DNA of 7,865 nt, taken from NCBI GenBank assembly GCA_024278565.1, contig JAJRSY010000108.1, positions 1 through 7,865 of the forward strand. The letters run 5' to 3'. The notes under the pieces are model-generated. The model ran no database searches and had not been told where the DNA came from. It saw nothing but the letters and a program-made list of their open reading frames with translations. Source of the stretch: Bacteroidota bacterium (GTDB taxonomy: Bacteria > Bacteroidota > Bacteroidia > Flavobacteriales > Flavobacteriaceae). Positions 1 to 7,091 of this stretch are shown here, piece after piece. The position numbers and the translations under genes are program-made. Positions within the stretch are counted from its first letter, which is position 1, and each line of letters opens with the position of its first letter.

Positions 1-2
1 AT

Positions 3-101
3 GCCTTTGCTTTAAAAGATAAAATTTATTACAACGCTTTAAAATATGCTATGCAACAAATTAAGGAGTTATCAACAAATCAATATCAAAATGTGGCGTA
101 A
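3..101 (+). CDS. C-terminal end of an unidentified protein (cut by window edge)
   Basis: Frame 3 is open from the window edge to a TAA at 99-101 and encodes 32 residues, beginning AFALKDKIYYNALKYAMQQI and ending NQYQNVA. The segment is lysine-, tyrosine- and glutamine-rich and reads like a terminal amphipathic helix with a polar tail. It is too short to assign to a family. It converges on the - strand Fe-S gene, and the 230 bases between them contain only repeats. The other two + frames hit stops within the first 21 bases, which supports this frame. It could still be a chance reading frame, because only about 100 bases are visible. Confidence 0.55.
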   Translation, partial: AFALKDKIYYNALKYAMQQIKELSTNQYQNVA

Positions 102-142
102 ATGTAACTATTTTGCGTAAGGTCAGTTATTAATATAGTGAC

Positions 143-281
143 AATAGACTAATAGACCTGCAGGCAGGTGTTAGACATTGGACACTAAATCTTTTGACTT
201 TGGATCTTTTCACATTTGACCTTTTTACCTTTTAAACGTTAGACGCTAAATCTTTTTCGCCTTTGACCTTTGATCTTTTGA
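143..281. repeat. Degenerate heptamer array in a gene-free gap
   Basis: This AT-rich, T-rich stretch lies between two convergent genes and has a visible period of about seven. Consecutive units at 172-220 read TAGACAT, TGGACAC, TAAATCT, TTTGACT, TTGGATC, TTTTCAC, ATTTGAC. After a less regular stretch the theme returns as CTTTGAC, CTTTGAT, CTTTTGAC. A 15-base direct repeat, GACRCTAAATCTTTT, occurs at 181-195 and 242-256 with one mismatch, which suggests duplication of a larger block followed by decay. AATAGAC also occurs twice at 143-157. I see no open frame, RNA gene or clear promoter here. The unit TGGACAC is one base from the TGGACAA unit of the clean array after lptD. Confidence 0.6.
156..169. 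repeat. GC-rich inverted repeat (ACCTGC/GCAGGT)
   Basis: Stem arms ACCTGC (156-161) and GCAGGT (164-169) are separated by two bases, and the central CCTGCAGG (157-164) is itself a perfect palindrome. It stands out from AT-rich surroundings. No T tract follows on either strand, so it is not a classical intrinsic terminator, although it lies 55 bases beyond the end of the first gene. It shares its CCTGC/GCAGG core with the hairpins at 282-303 and 7831-7846. Confidence 0.55.
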
Positions 282-303
282 CTTGCCGGCAGGCAAGCTT
301 GCC
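282..303. repeat. Overlapping GC-rich hairpin and 12-bp palindrome
   Basis: CTTGCC (282-287) pairs with GGCAAG (292-297) around a GGCA loop. The second arm is also the left half of a perfect 12-base palindrome, GGCAAGCTTGCC (292-303), so two mutually exclusive hairpins can form. It lies about 30 bases beyond the stop of the - strand Fe-S gene, where a transcription end is expected. No clean T run follows on the - strand, so I label it a repeat and do not claim a terminator. Confidence 0.55.
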
Positions 304-331
304 CCGAGGTAATTTACTTTGTAATAAGCCC

Positions 332-1675
332 TTAGGGTTCTTTTGCCCAATTCAACCGGTCCATTTGGTTGAAGGGCCATGGGGCTCCGTTATTCTCTAT
401 ATTCCCCATCATGTTGTTCAGGTCAGAGGGTGCCGCTGACTGCTCCATGACCAGGTACTGCCTCATATCCATAATAATCGACAATGGGTCAATGCTCACA
501 GGGCAAGCTTGTACACAGGCATTGCACGAGGTGCAGGCCCATAATTCCTCATTTGTGATATAATCACCCAACAACTGTTTGCCGTCGGCAACAAACCCGC
601 CCTTGTTGGCCTCTATATTTTTGCCCACTTCTTCAAGCCGGTCCCTGGTATCCATCATTATCTTTCGGGGAGACAACTTTTTACCTGTTTGGTTGGCCGG
701 GCATTCGCTGGTACAACGCCCACATTCGGTACAGGTATATGCGTTCAGTAACTGAACCCAGCTCAGATCCATCACATCTGAAGCACCGAACTTTTCTGGT
801 ACAGGGTCACCTTCGCCAGCTACAGGTACTGCAAATGGATCTACCGACGGATCCATCATCAATCTCACTTCTTTGGTTACCGCATCTAAATTTTTGAATT
901 GGCCCTGTGGCACCAACTTTCCGAAATAGGTATTGGGGAATGCCAATAAAATATGCAAATGCTTTGAATAATAGAGGTAGTTCAAAAAGAAGAGGATACC
1001 TATAATATGCAACCACCATGCCGTACGTTCGATCAAAACCAAGGTAACCGTTGACAAGCCCTCAAACAGCGGCAGCATCATCTGGCTAATGGGAAAGGAA
1101 CCCATTATTCCGGCCTCACTTGCATAATATTCGACTCCGTTAAGCTGCAATTGATAATCTGCGCCGTTCATTATCAAAAAGAGCGACATCAATACTGTTT
1201 CTATATAAAGAATGAGGTTTCCATCATTCTTTGGCCAACCCTTCATTTCAGGTTTTATAAAACGCTGTAGACGTATGATATTGCGACGTGCCCAAAAAAC
1301 AACTACCGAAATAATCACCAACAAGGCCAATACCTCAAAAGAAGCAATCAGAAAATTGTATATAGCGCCCATGGGAGCGAAAATGCGATGAGTACCCAAA
1401 ATTCCATCAAAAATAATCTCCAACACCTCAATATTGATGATGATAAAGCCCACATACACAATTACATGAAGTGCCCCCGCTATTGGCCTTACTGCCATTT
1501 TGCTCTGGCCTAGGGCAATTTTGGCCATGTTCTTCCACCGCAGCGATTTGTTGTCGGCGACCTCAACATCTTTCCCTAGTTTTATATTTCGACGAAGACG
1601 TTTTACATTCCTGACAAAGAAACCAAGACCAACACCGAGAAGGACTATAAATATGATATTGGGAAGAAATTCCAT
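332..1675 (-). CDS. Membrane (Fe-S)-binding oxidoreductase, NarI/HdrE-like domain plus two [4Fe-4S] motifs
   Basis: Predicted 447-residue inner-membrane electron-transfer protein. The N-terminal part has about five hydrophobic helices (roughly 4-21, 64-87, 103-128, 154-170, 217-239). Histidines near or in them (H70, H96, H223, H239, H241) could bind haem b, as in NarI-like domains. The C-terminal part carries two classic CxxCxxCxxxCP motifs: C315/C318/C321/C325 and C381/C384/C387/C391. This resembles the HdrD/GlcF-type iron-sulfur oxidoreductases that exchange electrons with the quinone pool; which donor it serves is unknown. Related complexes also need a cysteine-rich CCG domain, which is absent here and is not encoded in the following 331 bases. 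ATG 1675 is preferred over GTG 1678, which directly abuts the stop of the MCE gene. It is the last gene of the presumed three-gene transcript. The domain call is firm and the physiological role is inferred. Confidence 0.9.
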   Translation of the reverse strand: MEFLPNIIFIVLLGVGLGFFVRNVKRLRRNIKLGKDVEVADNKSLRWKNMAKIALGQSKMAVRPIAGALHVIVYVGFIIINIEVLEIIFDGILGTHRIFAPMGAIYNFLIASFEVLALLVIISVVVFWARRNIIRLQRFIKPEMKGWPKNDGNLILYIETVLMSLFLIMNGADYQLQLNGVEYYASEAGIMGSFPISQMMLPLFEGLSTVTLVLIERTAWWLHIIGILFFLNYLYYSKHLHILLAFPNTYFGKLVPQGQFKNLDAVTKEVRLMMDPSVDPFAVPVAGEGDPVPEKFGASDVMDLSWVQLLNAYTCTECGRCTSECPANQTGKKLSPRKIMMDTRDRLEEVGKNIEANKGGFVADGKQLLGDYITNEELWACTSCNACVQACPVSIDPLSIIMDMRQYLVMEQSAAPSDLNNMMGNIENNGAPWPFNQMDRLNWAKEP

Positions 1676-1678
1676 CAC

Positions 1679-2644
1679 TTAATTTTTGGTTTTTTCGGCA
1701 GGATCTGCGTCTGGCACCGCATAGTCTTTCTGTTTCTTACCAAAGACCGATACGTTAACGTATCGTTTTGGGTTCAACCTGAAATCTTGCAAGAGCAGAT
1801 CGAGCTCTCTTGATGCGTTGTTCAAGTTACCGTACAGTTCTTCATCTTTCATGAGCTTGCCCAAAGTACCGTCTCCTTTTTCGATCCGGCCCAACAACTT
1901 GTCCAAATTTGCGACCGTAGATTCTAGACTGGCCAAGGTACGGCCCAGCCCGACATTATTGAGAGAATCCGAAAGCTTGGCGAAATTTGAAGTAAGTTCC
2001 TCAAAATTGGTCAAAGACCCTTCAAGTTTTCCCTCATTGCTCTTGAGTATCCTGTTCAAAATTTTACCGCTGGTATTTAGGCTTGTCATTAGCTCGCTAA
2101 GACCTGTAATGGCTTGCCGAAGATCTTTTTTTGTTCTAGTATCCAGAACCTGGTTTACATTTAGCAGTACTGAATCGGCCTCGGTTACCGCCGACTCGAA
2201 CTTCTCGAACAAGGGGGTGAGTTTTTGTTGTGCCAATTCAGTCAAGCCCGGTCGAATCAATGTTTTTAACGTATCGTGTTTAGAAGCATTGGGGAATCCG
2301 TCAAAAATGGGGTTTATTTGCAAGGCCTTACCTCCTATTATTCCCGTGTCGTATAACTCAACGGTACTGTTTCTGGAAAAAGCAAACTCTTTTTTGACCG
2401 AAAAGGTGACCAATAAATTACCCTTTGCATCTTTAAACCTAATGTCGTTCACTTTACCGACGTTATAGCCGTTAATTGAGACTGCGGTACCGGGCTGCAA
2501 CCCTCCAACCTGATCATAAACCGCATATAGGGTAATACTATCATCAAAAAGCGGGGTGGACTTCAGGAAACTATAGCCGAAAATGACGCACACAATACCC
2601 ATGATCACAATCAATCCTGTTTTAATTTCCCTGGACAACTTCAA
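1679..2644 (-). CDS. MlaD family (MCE domain) lipid-transport protein
   Basis: Periplasmic lipid-binding subunit of an Mla/MCE-type phospholipid transport system, anchored in the inner membrane. Numbered from the TTG at 2644 (321 residues), an N-terminal anchor spans about 7-27. The MCE domain spans about 35-112 and contains GGLQPGTAV and NGYNVGKV. A long, mostly helical region follows (about 130-285), then RYVNVSVFGKK at 294-304 and a charged tail. MCE domains form hexameric rings, and the helical part may extend a channel across the periplasm. No plausible in-frame ATG exists: the only early one falls inside the membrane anchor. TTG 2644 gives the usual short positive start KLSREIKTG; TTG 2674 would add ten residues and leave a 28-base gap after the amidase. 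No partner MlaE permease or MlaF ATPase is present in the window. Family is confident, start is not. Confidence 0.9.
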   Translation of the reverse strand: MKLSREIKTGLIVIMGIVCVIFGYSFLKSTPLFDDSITLYAVYDQVGGLQPGTAVSINGYNVGKVNDIRFKDAKGNLLVTFSVKKEFAFSRNSTVELYDTGIIGGKALQINPIFDGFPNASKHDTLKTLIRPGLTELAQQKLTPLFEKFESAVTEADSVLLNVNQVLDTRTKKDLRQAITGLSELMTSLNTSGKILNRILKSNEGKLEGSLTNFEELTSNFAKLSDSLNNVGLGRTLASLESTVANLDKLLGRIEKGDGTLGKLMKDEELYGNLNNASRELDLLLQDFRLNPKRYVNVSVFGKKQKDYAVPDADPAEKTKN

Positions 2645-2702
2645 TAGAAACGGGTTTTTTAAGGTTCTTAACAAAATTAGAAATAAATATCGGACACAAC
2701 TA

Positions 2703-4250
2703 TTATTCCGGAGCCATTTTTATCGCTTCGGGTGTTGGTATGCGCACACCATCTTTATAGGCCACAATATATGAGGTGGTATACCCCTTTAAATCTGCAT
2801 TCGATTTTAAAAGTTTGGCATCTTTATATGTGCTGGCACTACCGTACATATACCTAAAAAGGTTTTTGTAAGGCTCTTTTGAAAGGGTGTTGAGTCCGTT
2901 GAAATTACCTGGTTCCAAGGGCAGGCTTTTTGAACTGGCCAACAATTGTACCTTAAATATAATGGCAGGGCTCTTTTCTACCGTCCCAACAACTTCTTTG
3001 GACTTAATTTTGGACTGAATTACTTCCTCTTTTTCTACAACTACCGTCTCAACCGGCTTCTTCACTTCTTCTTCAACCTTTTCAATGACAATAGGTGTCT
3101 CGGATACGATAACCCCTTCTTTACTTGCTGGCATTTGTTCTGAAGGAGGTTCAGGTGACTCTTTTTCAACCTCCACCATCTCGGGGGCTTCCTCGACAAC
3201 AACGGGCAGCTCCTCGGTTAATTTCTCGACCTCTTCTACTTTATCCTCTATTTGTTCAATTTTTTCTTCCACTATCCCTTGTTCCTCAACAGGCTTCCCA
3301 ACAATTGGATTTTCTACCGTTGGATCCTCACCCGGGTTGTTCTTAAACTGTTCCGCCGCATCTGCAGCCTCTTCCTCCAAGGCTTCTTTAGATTCTACCA
3401 TTTCTATCTGGTCTCGCATTGGTCTACCCTCTTGCGACACATTTGGCTGCACACCTGTTTTATACGCCAATATCGCCTCTGCGATTGCCGCACCCATTTC
3501 TGATTGTCCCTTTTGTGAATTGAGGTAGGCCCCCTCATCATCATTGGTGAGAAAGCCAGCTTCTACCAACACACTGGGCATAAAGGTTTGGTGCAGTACA
3601 ATAAAACCAGCTTGTTTCACCTCACGGTTCTTTCGCTTTAACTTGTCAGAAAAATTATCTTGAATGGTCTTTGCCAATGAAATACTCTGATCCAAGAATT
3701 CTTCCTGCATTATGGTAAGGCCTATTACCGACTCGGGTGAGTTTATATCATAATCGGCATATCTGGTCTCGTAATTGTCTTCCAAATAAATAACCGAGTT
3801 TTCTTTCTTGGCAATCTCAAAATTCTGTTCGTTGGCATGCAGGCCCAAAACAAATGTACCGGCACCGTGCGCATCTGATGTGTGGGAATCACAATGAACC
3901 GAGACAAAAAGATCTGCATTTGCTTTATTCGCAATTTCACCCCTTACGTACAAATCCACAAAAGTATCGTCATTTCTGGTATAAATTACCTTAATGTCAG
4001 GGTTGGCCTGCAATATCTCACCCACTTTCAACACAATATTAAGGGCAATGTTCTTCTCTAAATACCCATTTCCAAGGTTTCCGGGGTCATGCCCACCGTG
4101 CCCGGCATCTAAAACAACTACGAACTTACCATCATCCCCATCATGGGCATCATTGCCCATAAAGGACACCAGCAAAAGGGTCAGCACTAAAAACGGGACA
4201 ACAAAAAAACGTTTCATGCTCATAAAATCAAGGTATTTTGATGTTTTCAT
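2703..4250 (-). CDS. N-acetylmuramoyl-L-alanine amidase (Amidase_3) with SPOR-like C-terminus
   Basis: Zinc hydrolase that cleaves the bond between N-acetylmuramic acid and L-alanine in peptidoglycan, used in cell separation and wall turnover. The 515-residue protein has a signal sequence (hydrophobic core about 15-31), the Amidase_3 domain (about 42-266), an acidic Glu/Val/Pro-rich linker (about 270-425) and a C-terminal domain (about 428-504) resembling SPOR glycan-binding domains. By family comparison the zinc ligands are H51 (DAGHGG), E65 (YLEKN) and H119 (SVHCDSH), with catalytic E230 (VEAGFLTN); all are present, so it should be active. Three in-frame ATGs lie close together at 4250, 4223 and 4217; the last gives a compact signal peptide starting MKRFF. 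The outer one is listed because its context is A-rich. It is the first gene of the - strand cluster and diverges from lptD. Confidence 0.93.
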   Translation of the reverse strand: MKTSKYLDFMSMKRFFVVPFLVLTLLLVSFMGNDAHDGDDGKFVVVLDAGHGGHDPGNLGNGYLEKNIALNIVLKVGEILQANPDIKVIYTRNDDTFVDLYVRGEIANKANADLFVSVHCDSHTSDAHGAGTFVLGLHANEQNFEIAKKENSVIYLEDNYETRYADYDINSPESVIGLTIMQEEFLDQSISLAKTIQDNFSDKLKRKNREVKQAGFIVLHQTFMPSVLVEAGFLTNDDEGAYLNSQKGQSEMGAAIAEAILAYKTGVQPNVSQEGRPMRDQIEMVESKEALEEEAADAAEQFKNNPGEDPTVENPIVGKPVEEQGIVEEKIEQIEDKVEEVEKLTEELPVVVEEAPEMVEVEKESPEPPSEQMPASKEGVIVSETPIVIEKVEEEVKKPVETVVVEKEEVIQSKIKSKEVVGTVEKSPAIIFKVQLLASSKSLPLEPGNFNGLNTLSKEPYKNLFRYMYGSASTYKDAKLLKSNADLKGYTTSYIVAYKDGVRIPTPEAIKMAPE

Positions 4251-4299
4251 TATGGTTAAATTTATCGTAATACCCTACAAGGGGAACAAAAAATATATG

Positions 4300-4307
4300 T
4301 AAGTTTG
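4300..4307 (+). promoter_or_regulatory. Candidate -7 element of the lptD promoter
   Basis: TAAGTTTG matches the Bacteroidota -7 consensus TAnnTTTG exactly. It would start transcription near 4313, giving a leader of about 40 bases before the TTG start of lptD. No TTTG or TTG lies at the usual spacing upstream, so only half of the promoter is supported. Confidence 0.4.
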
Positions 4308-4334
4308 ATCTCCTAAAGTTACGCCAAACTGTTA

Positions 4335-4365
4335 CAAAAATAGGATATATAGCATTGCAATCAAA
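4335..4365 (-). promoter_or_regulatory. Candidate promoter of the amidase/MCE/Fe-S cluster
   Basis: Read on the - strand, TTTG (4362-4365) is followed after exactly 19 bases by TATTTTTG (4335-4342), matching both Bacteroidota sigma-factor elements (-33 TTTG, -7 TAnnTTTG) at an accepted spacing. Transcription would begin around 4330, about 80 bases before the outer amidase ATG. The -33 element lies inside codons 3-4 of lptD, so the two divergent transcription units share DNA here. Confidence 0.5.
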
Positions 4366-7087
4366 CAAACATCATTTACTTTTCCTATTACTGCTTTTTG
4401 TGGGTATGTTTTCAGGGCTTTCACAAGAAGATAAAATTGTGACCTTACCCATAAAAGCAGAGCGGGATACCATCATTGCCCCACTTTTTCCAGCACCGGT
4501 GGTCAAGGATAGCGTTTTATCAGATTCGACCCAAGTAGATTCAATAAATGGGAAGCAAGAACTATTGCTTGACAAAATAAACTACAAAGCGAAAGATTCG
4601 ATTATTCTGAGCCAGAAAAATCAAAAAATATACCTTTATAACGAGGCTGAAATCTATTACCAAGATACCGAGCTGAAGGCGGGAATCATAATAATGGACT
4701 ATGTAAAAAACGAAGTCTATGCCGGTCGCATAAAAGACTCCTTGGGTAATTACTCTCAACTACCTTATTTTAAACAAGGTGAGAATGTGGTCATACCCGA
4801 TTCGATTCGATTTAATTTCGACACCCAAAAGGCCATTATCTGGAATTCGCGAACTGAGCAATCGGCAGGTCTCGGGCAATTGGGCAGTGATGTCATGAAA
4901 ATATATGCCGACATCACAAAAAAAGAAAACGATTCGGTCTATTTTTTGAGCGAGGCTCGAATAACCACTTCGCAAGACACGATTAATCCCGACTATTACA
5001 TCAGGGTCAGAAAAGCCAAGTTTGTACCCAAGAAGAAAGTTATCGCTGGCTTCAGCAACCTCTATATTGCCGATGTGCCCACTCCCATTGCACTGCCCTT
5101 CGCCTACTTTCCGATGGCCGTCGGGCGAAGTGCAGGGGTATTGATGCCAAGTATCGGCAATGATCCCAACCGTGGTTATTTCATTCAAAACGGTGGCTAT
5201 TACATACCCATAAGCGACCATGTTGACCTTACCCTGACCGGGGATTATTACACGAACGGAAGTTATGGGTTTAGGAGCCAATCAGTCTATGCCAAACGCT
5301 ATAGGTACAGGGGCAATGTGAACATTAGGTTTGAAAATCTGGTCAACAGCCAAAAAGGGTTCAGTGATTTCAGCAAAAGCTCGAACTATAACATTCAAAT
5401 ATCGCACTCCCAAGATACCAAGGCCAGCCCCAATTCAAGGTTTTCCGCATCGGTGAATCTGGGAAGCAGCCAATATTTTCGTAATTCATTGAACCAGGTC
5501 AATACCGCCAACGTATTGAACAATACCATGTCCTCGTCCATTTCATACTCAAAGACCTTTCCTGCCTACCCATCTGTAAATATTAGTTTGACCGCAACAC
5601 ATAACCAACTCACTTCTGCTGGTGCAGACAATAGCAATAAAGACAACATCAACATGACCCTACCCACCTTACAGGCGAGTATGGAGCGTATTTTCCCCTT
5701 TGCCAAAAGAGATGGTATCAAGAAAGGGGCACTACAGAATATTAATTTTCAGTATGATCTGAATGCCCAAAACCAATTGACCACCAATGATGGCGATTTT
5801 GGATCTGGCAGAATGTTCGACAACGCCAAAGTAGGGGCCAAACACCGCATACCTATCAGCACCAACTTTAAGGTCGCCAAATTTTTTAGTGTAAGTGTGA
5901 ACGGTAATTATGAAGATGCTTGGTCCCTTGATACTTTTGACCAAAGTTATGATGCGGATCTTGACAAGGTGGTGAGAGATACGATAAGTGGTTTTGACCG
6001 TTACAACACCTATAGCTTTAATGCCAGTATCGGAACCACCATCTACGGTACTTTTAATTTAGGGGAAGACAAAAAAATACAGGCCATACGCCATGTGATG
6101 CAACCTTCATTGAACTATGGTTATGCGCCTTCTTTTGAGCAGTTTTATGATGAATATATCGACAAAAATGGAAAAGTGGTGCAATACAGTAGATTTGAAG
6201 GTACATTGAACGGCGCCCCGCGTCTGGGTAAATCGAATAGTCTGAATTTTTCTTTGGCAAACATTCTGGAAGCAAAAGTCAGGGACAAAGACTCTACAGT
6301 GCTCGAACCTAAAAAAGTTCCGATATTAAGTAATTTCAATATCTCAACCGGCTACAACCTTGAAACTGATTCCTTAAGACTAAGCCCACTCAGTATCAGT
6401 GGAGGCACCAATATCTTGGACAACAAAATGTCAATCAATTTTTCGGCCAATCTAGACCCCTATGCCATTGACAACAACGGCAGGCGATTCAATACTTTTA
6501 ACATCAATAACGGCGGCAGTCTCTTGCGGTTGACCAGAGCCAATATTAACATCGGGTATTCAATTTCAAGCGAAATGTTCGACAAGAAAGAAGAGGAGGA
6601 AGAGGGGGAAGAGGAAATCGGTAAATATGATTACGTAGCTTCAAGTGGCGGTAGGGACGATGACCTCTTCGGAAGGGCCGATGATTTTGATTACGGCGGA
6701 GAGCAAGACCAAAAGAAAGATGCGGATATTGAAAATCCCATTTTCTCAACAAAAATACCCTGGGACTTTAGGCTGGCCTATTCCGCATCATATTCCAATT
6801 CGGCACGGCAGAACGAATTCAACAATCATGCACTAATGGTTTCGGGCAATATTGACCTATCGCCCAGATGGAAGGTCGGTGGATCTACCGGATATGATTT
6901 CAAGGGCAAAGGTTTTACACTCACACAACTACGGGTCGAACGTGACCTTAAAAGTTTTACCATGCGCTTTAACTGGACCCCCTTTGGGCAATTTGAAAGA
7001 TGGAATTTCTTTATCGGTATAAAAGCCTCTATCCTCAAAGACCTGAAATGGGAGAACAGGAGCCAACCACCGAGAATAAGGCAATAA
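4355..7087 (+). CDS. lptD: Putative LPS assembly outer-membrane protein LptD (Bacteroidota type)
   Basis: Outer-membrane beta-barrel that receives LPS from the periplasmic Lpt bridge and inserts it into the outer leaflet, normally with LptE. The 910 residues comprise a signal peptide (about 1-23, likely cleaved before QEDK), a beta-rich OstA/LptA-like domain (about 74-230) and a barrel of about 650 residues with alternating polar and hydrophobic strands. The hinge motif LPFAYFPM (247-254) followed by RSAGVLMPSIG (258-268) is typical of LptD family members. An acidic stretch at 743-793 includes E746-E750 and E752-E754 and is probably an exposed loop. The last strand (RWNFFIGIKASIL) is followed by a polar tail of about 15 residues instead of ending in an aromatic residue. 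The start is TTG: no in-frame ATG lies upstream, and the first downstream ATG would remove most of the signal peptide. lptE is not in the window. Confidence 0.92.
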   Translation: MQSNKHHLLFLLLLFVGMFSGLSQEDKIVTLPIKAERDTIIAPLFPAPVVKDSVLSDSTQVDSINGKQELLLDKINYKAKDSIILSQKNQKIYLYNEAEIYYQDTELKAGIIIMDYVKNEVYAGRIKDSLGNYSQLPYFKQGENVVIPDSIRFNFDTQKAIIWNSRTEQSAGLGQLGSDVMKIYADITKKENDSVYFLSEARITTSQDTINPDYYIRVRKAKFVPKKKVIAGFSNLYIADVPTPIALPFAYFPMAVGRSAGVLMPSIGNDPNRGYFIQNGGYYIPISDHVDLTLTGDYYTNGSYGFRSQSVYAKRYRYRGNVNIRFENLVNSQKGFSDFSKSSNYNIQISHSQDTKASPNSRFSASVNLGSSQYFRNSLNQVNTANVLNNTMSSSISYSKTFPAYPSVNISLTATHNQLTSAGADNSNKDNINMTLPTLQASMERIFPFAKRDGIKKGALQNINFQYDLNAQNQLTTNDGDFGSGRMFDNAKVGAKHRIPISTNFKVAKFFSVSVNGNYEDAWSLDTFDQSYDADLDKVVRDTISGFDRYNTYSFNASIGTTIYGTFNLGEDKKIQAIRHVMQPSLNYGYAPSFEQFYDEYIDKNGKVVQYSRFEGTLNGAPRLGKSNSLNFSLANILEAKVRDKDSTVLEPKKVPILSNFNISTGYNLETDSLRLSPLSISGGTNILDNKMSINFSANLDPYAIDNNGRRFNTFNINNGGSLLRLTRANINIGYSISSEMFDKKEEEEEGEEEIGKYDYVASSGGRDDDLFGRADDFDYGGEQDQKKDADIENPIFSTKIPWDFRLAYSASYSNSARQNEFNNHALMVSGNIDLSPRWKVGGSTGYDFKGKGFTLTQLRVERDLKSFTMRFNWTPFGQFERWNFFIGIKASILKDLKWENRSQPPRIRQ

Positions 7088-7091
7088 ACGG

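Noticed and set aside
143..303. CRISPR-like array in the first gap
   Set aside because: Repeats are degenerate, seven bases long and contiguous, with no unique spacers of constant length and no cas genes.
1676..1678. GTG start of the Fe-S protein one codon upstream
   Set aside because: An ATG follows immediately in frame and is the stronger start codon, so the GTG is probably not used.
1818..2468. + strand 216-residue frame opposite the MCE gene
   Set aside because: It is serine- and leucine-rich, has no recognisable domain, and lies wholly opposite a well-supported gene.
3085..3528. + strand 147-residue serine-rich frame
   Set aside because: It is antisense to the Glu/Pro/Val-rich linker of the amidase; serine and threonine codons arise as the complement of GAA/GAG-rich sequence.
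4760..5281. - strand 173-residue frame inside lptD
   Set aside because: The sense strand encodes the conserved LptD hinge motifs in this stretch; the antisense frame shows no domain or start context.
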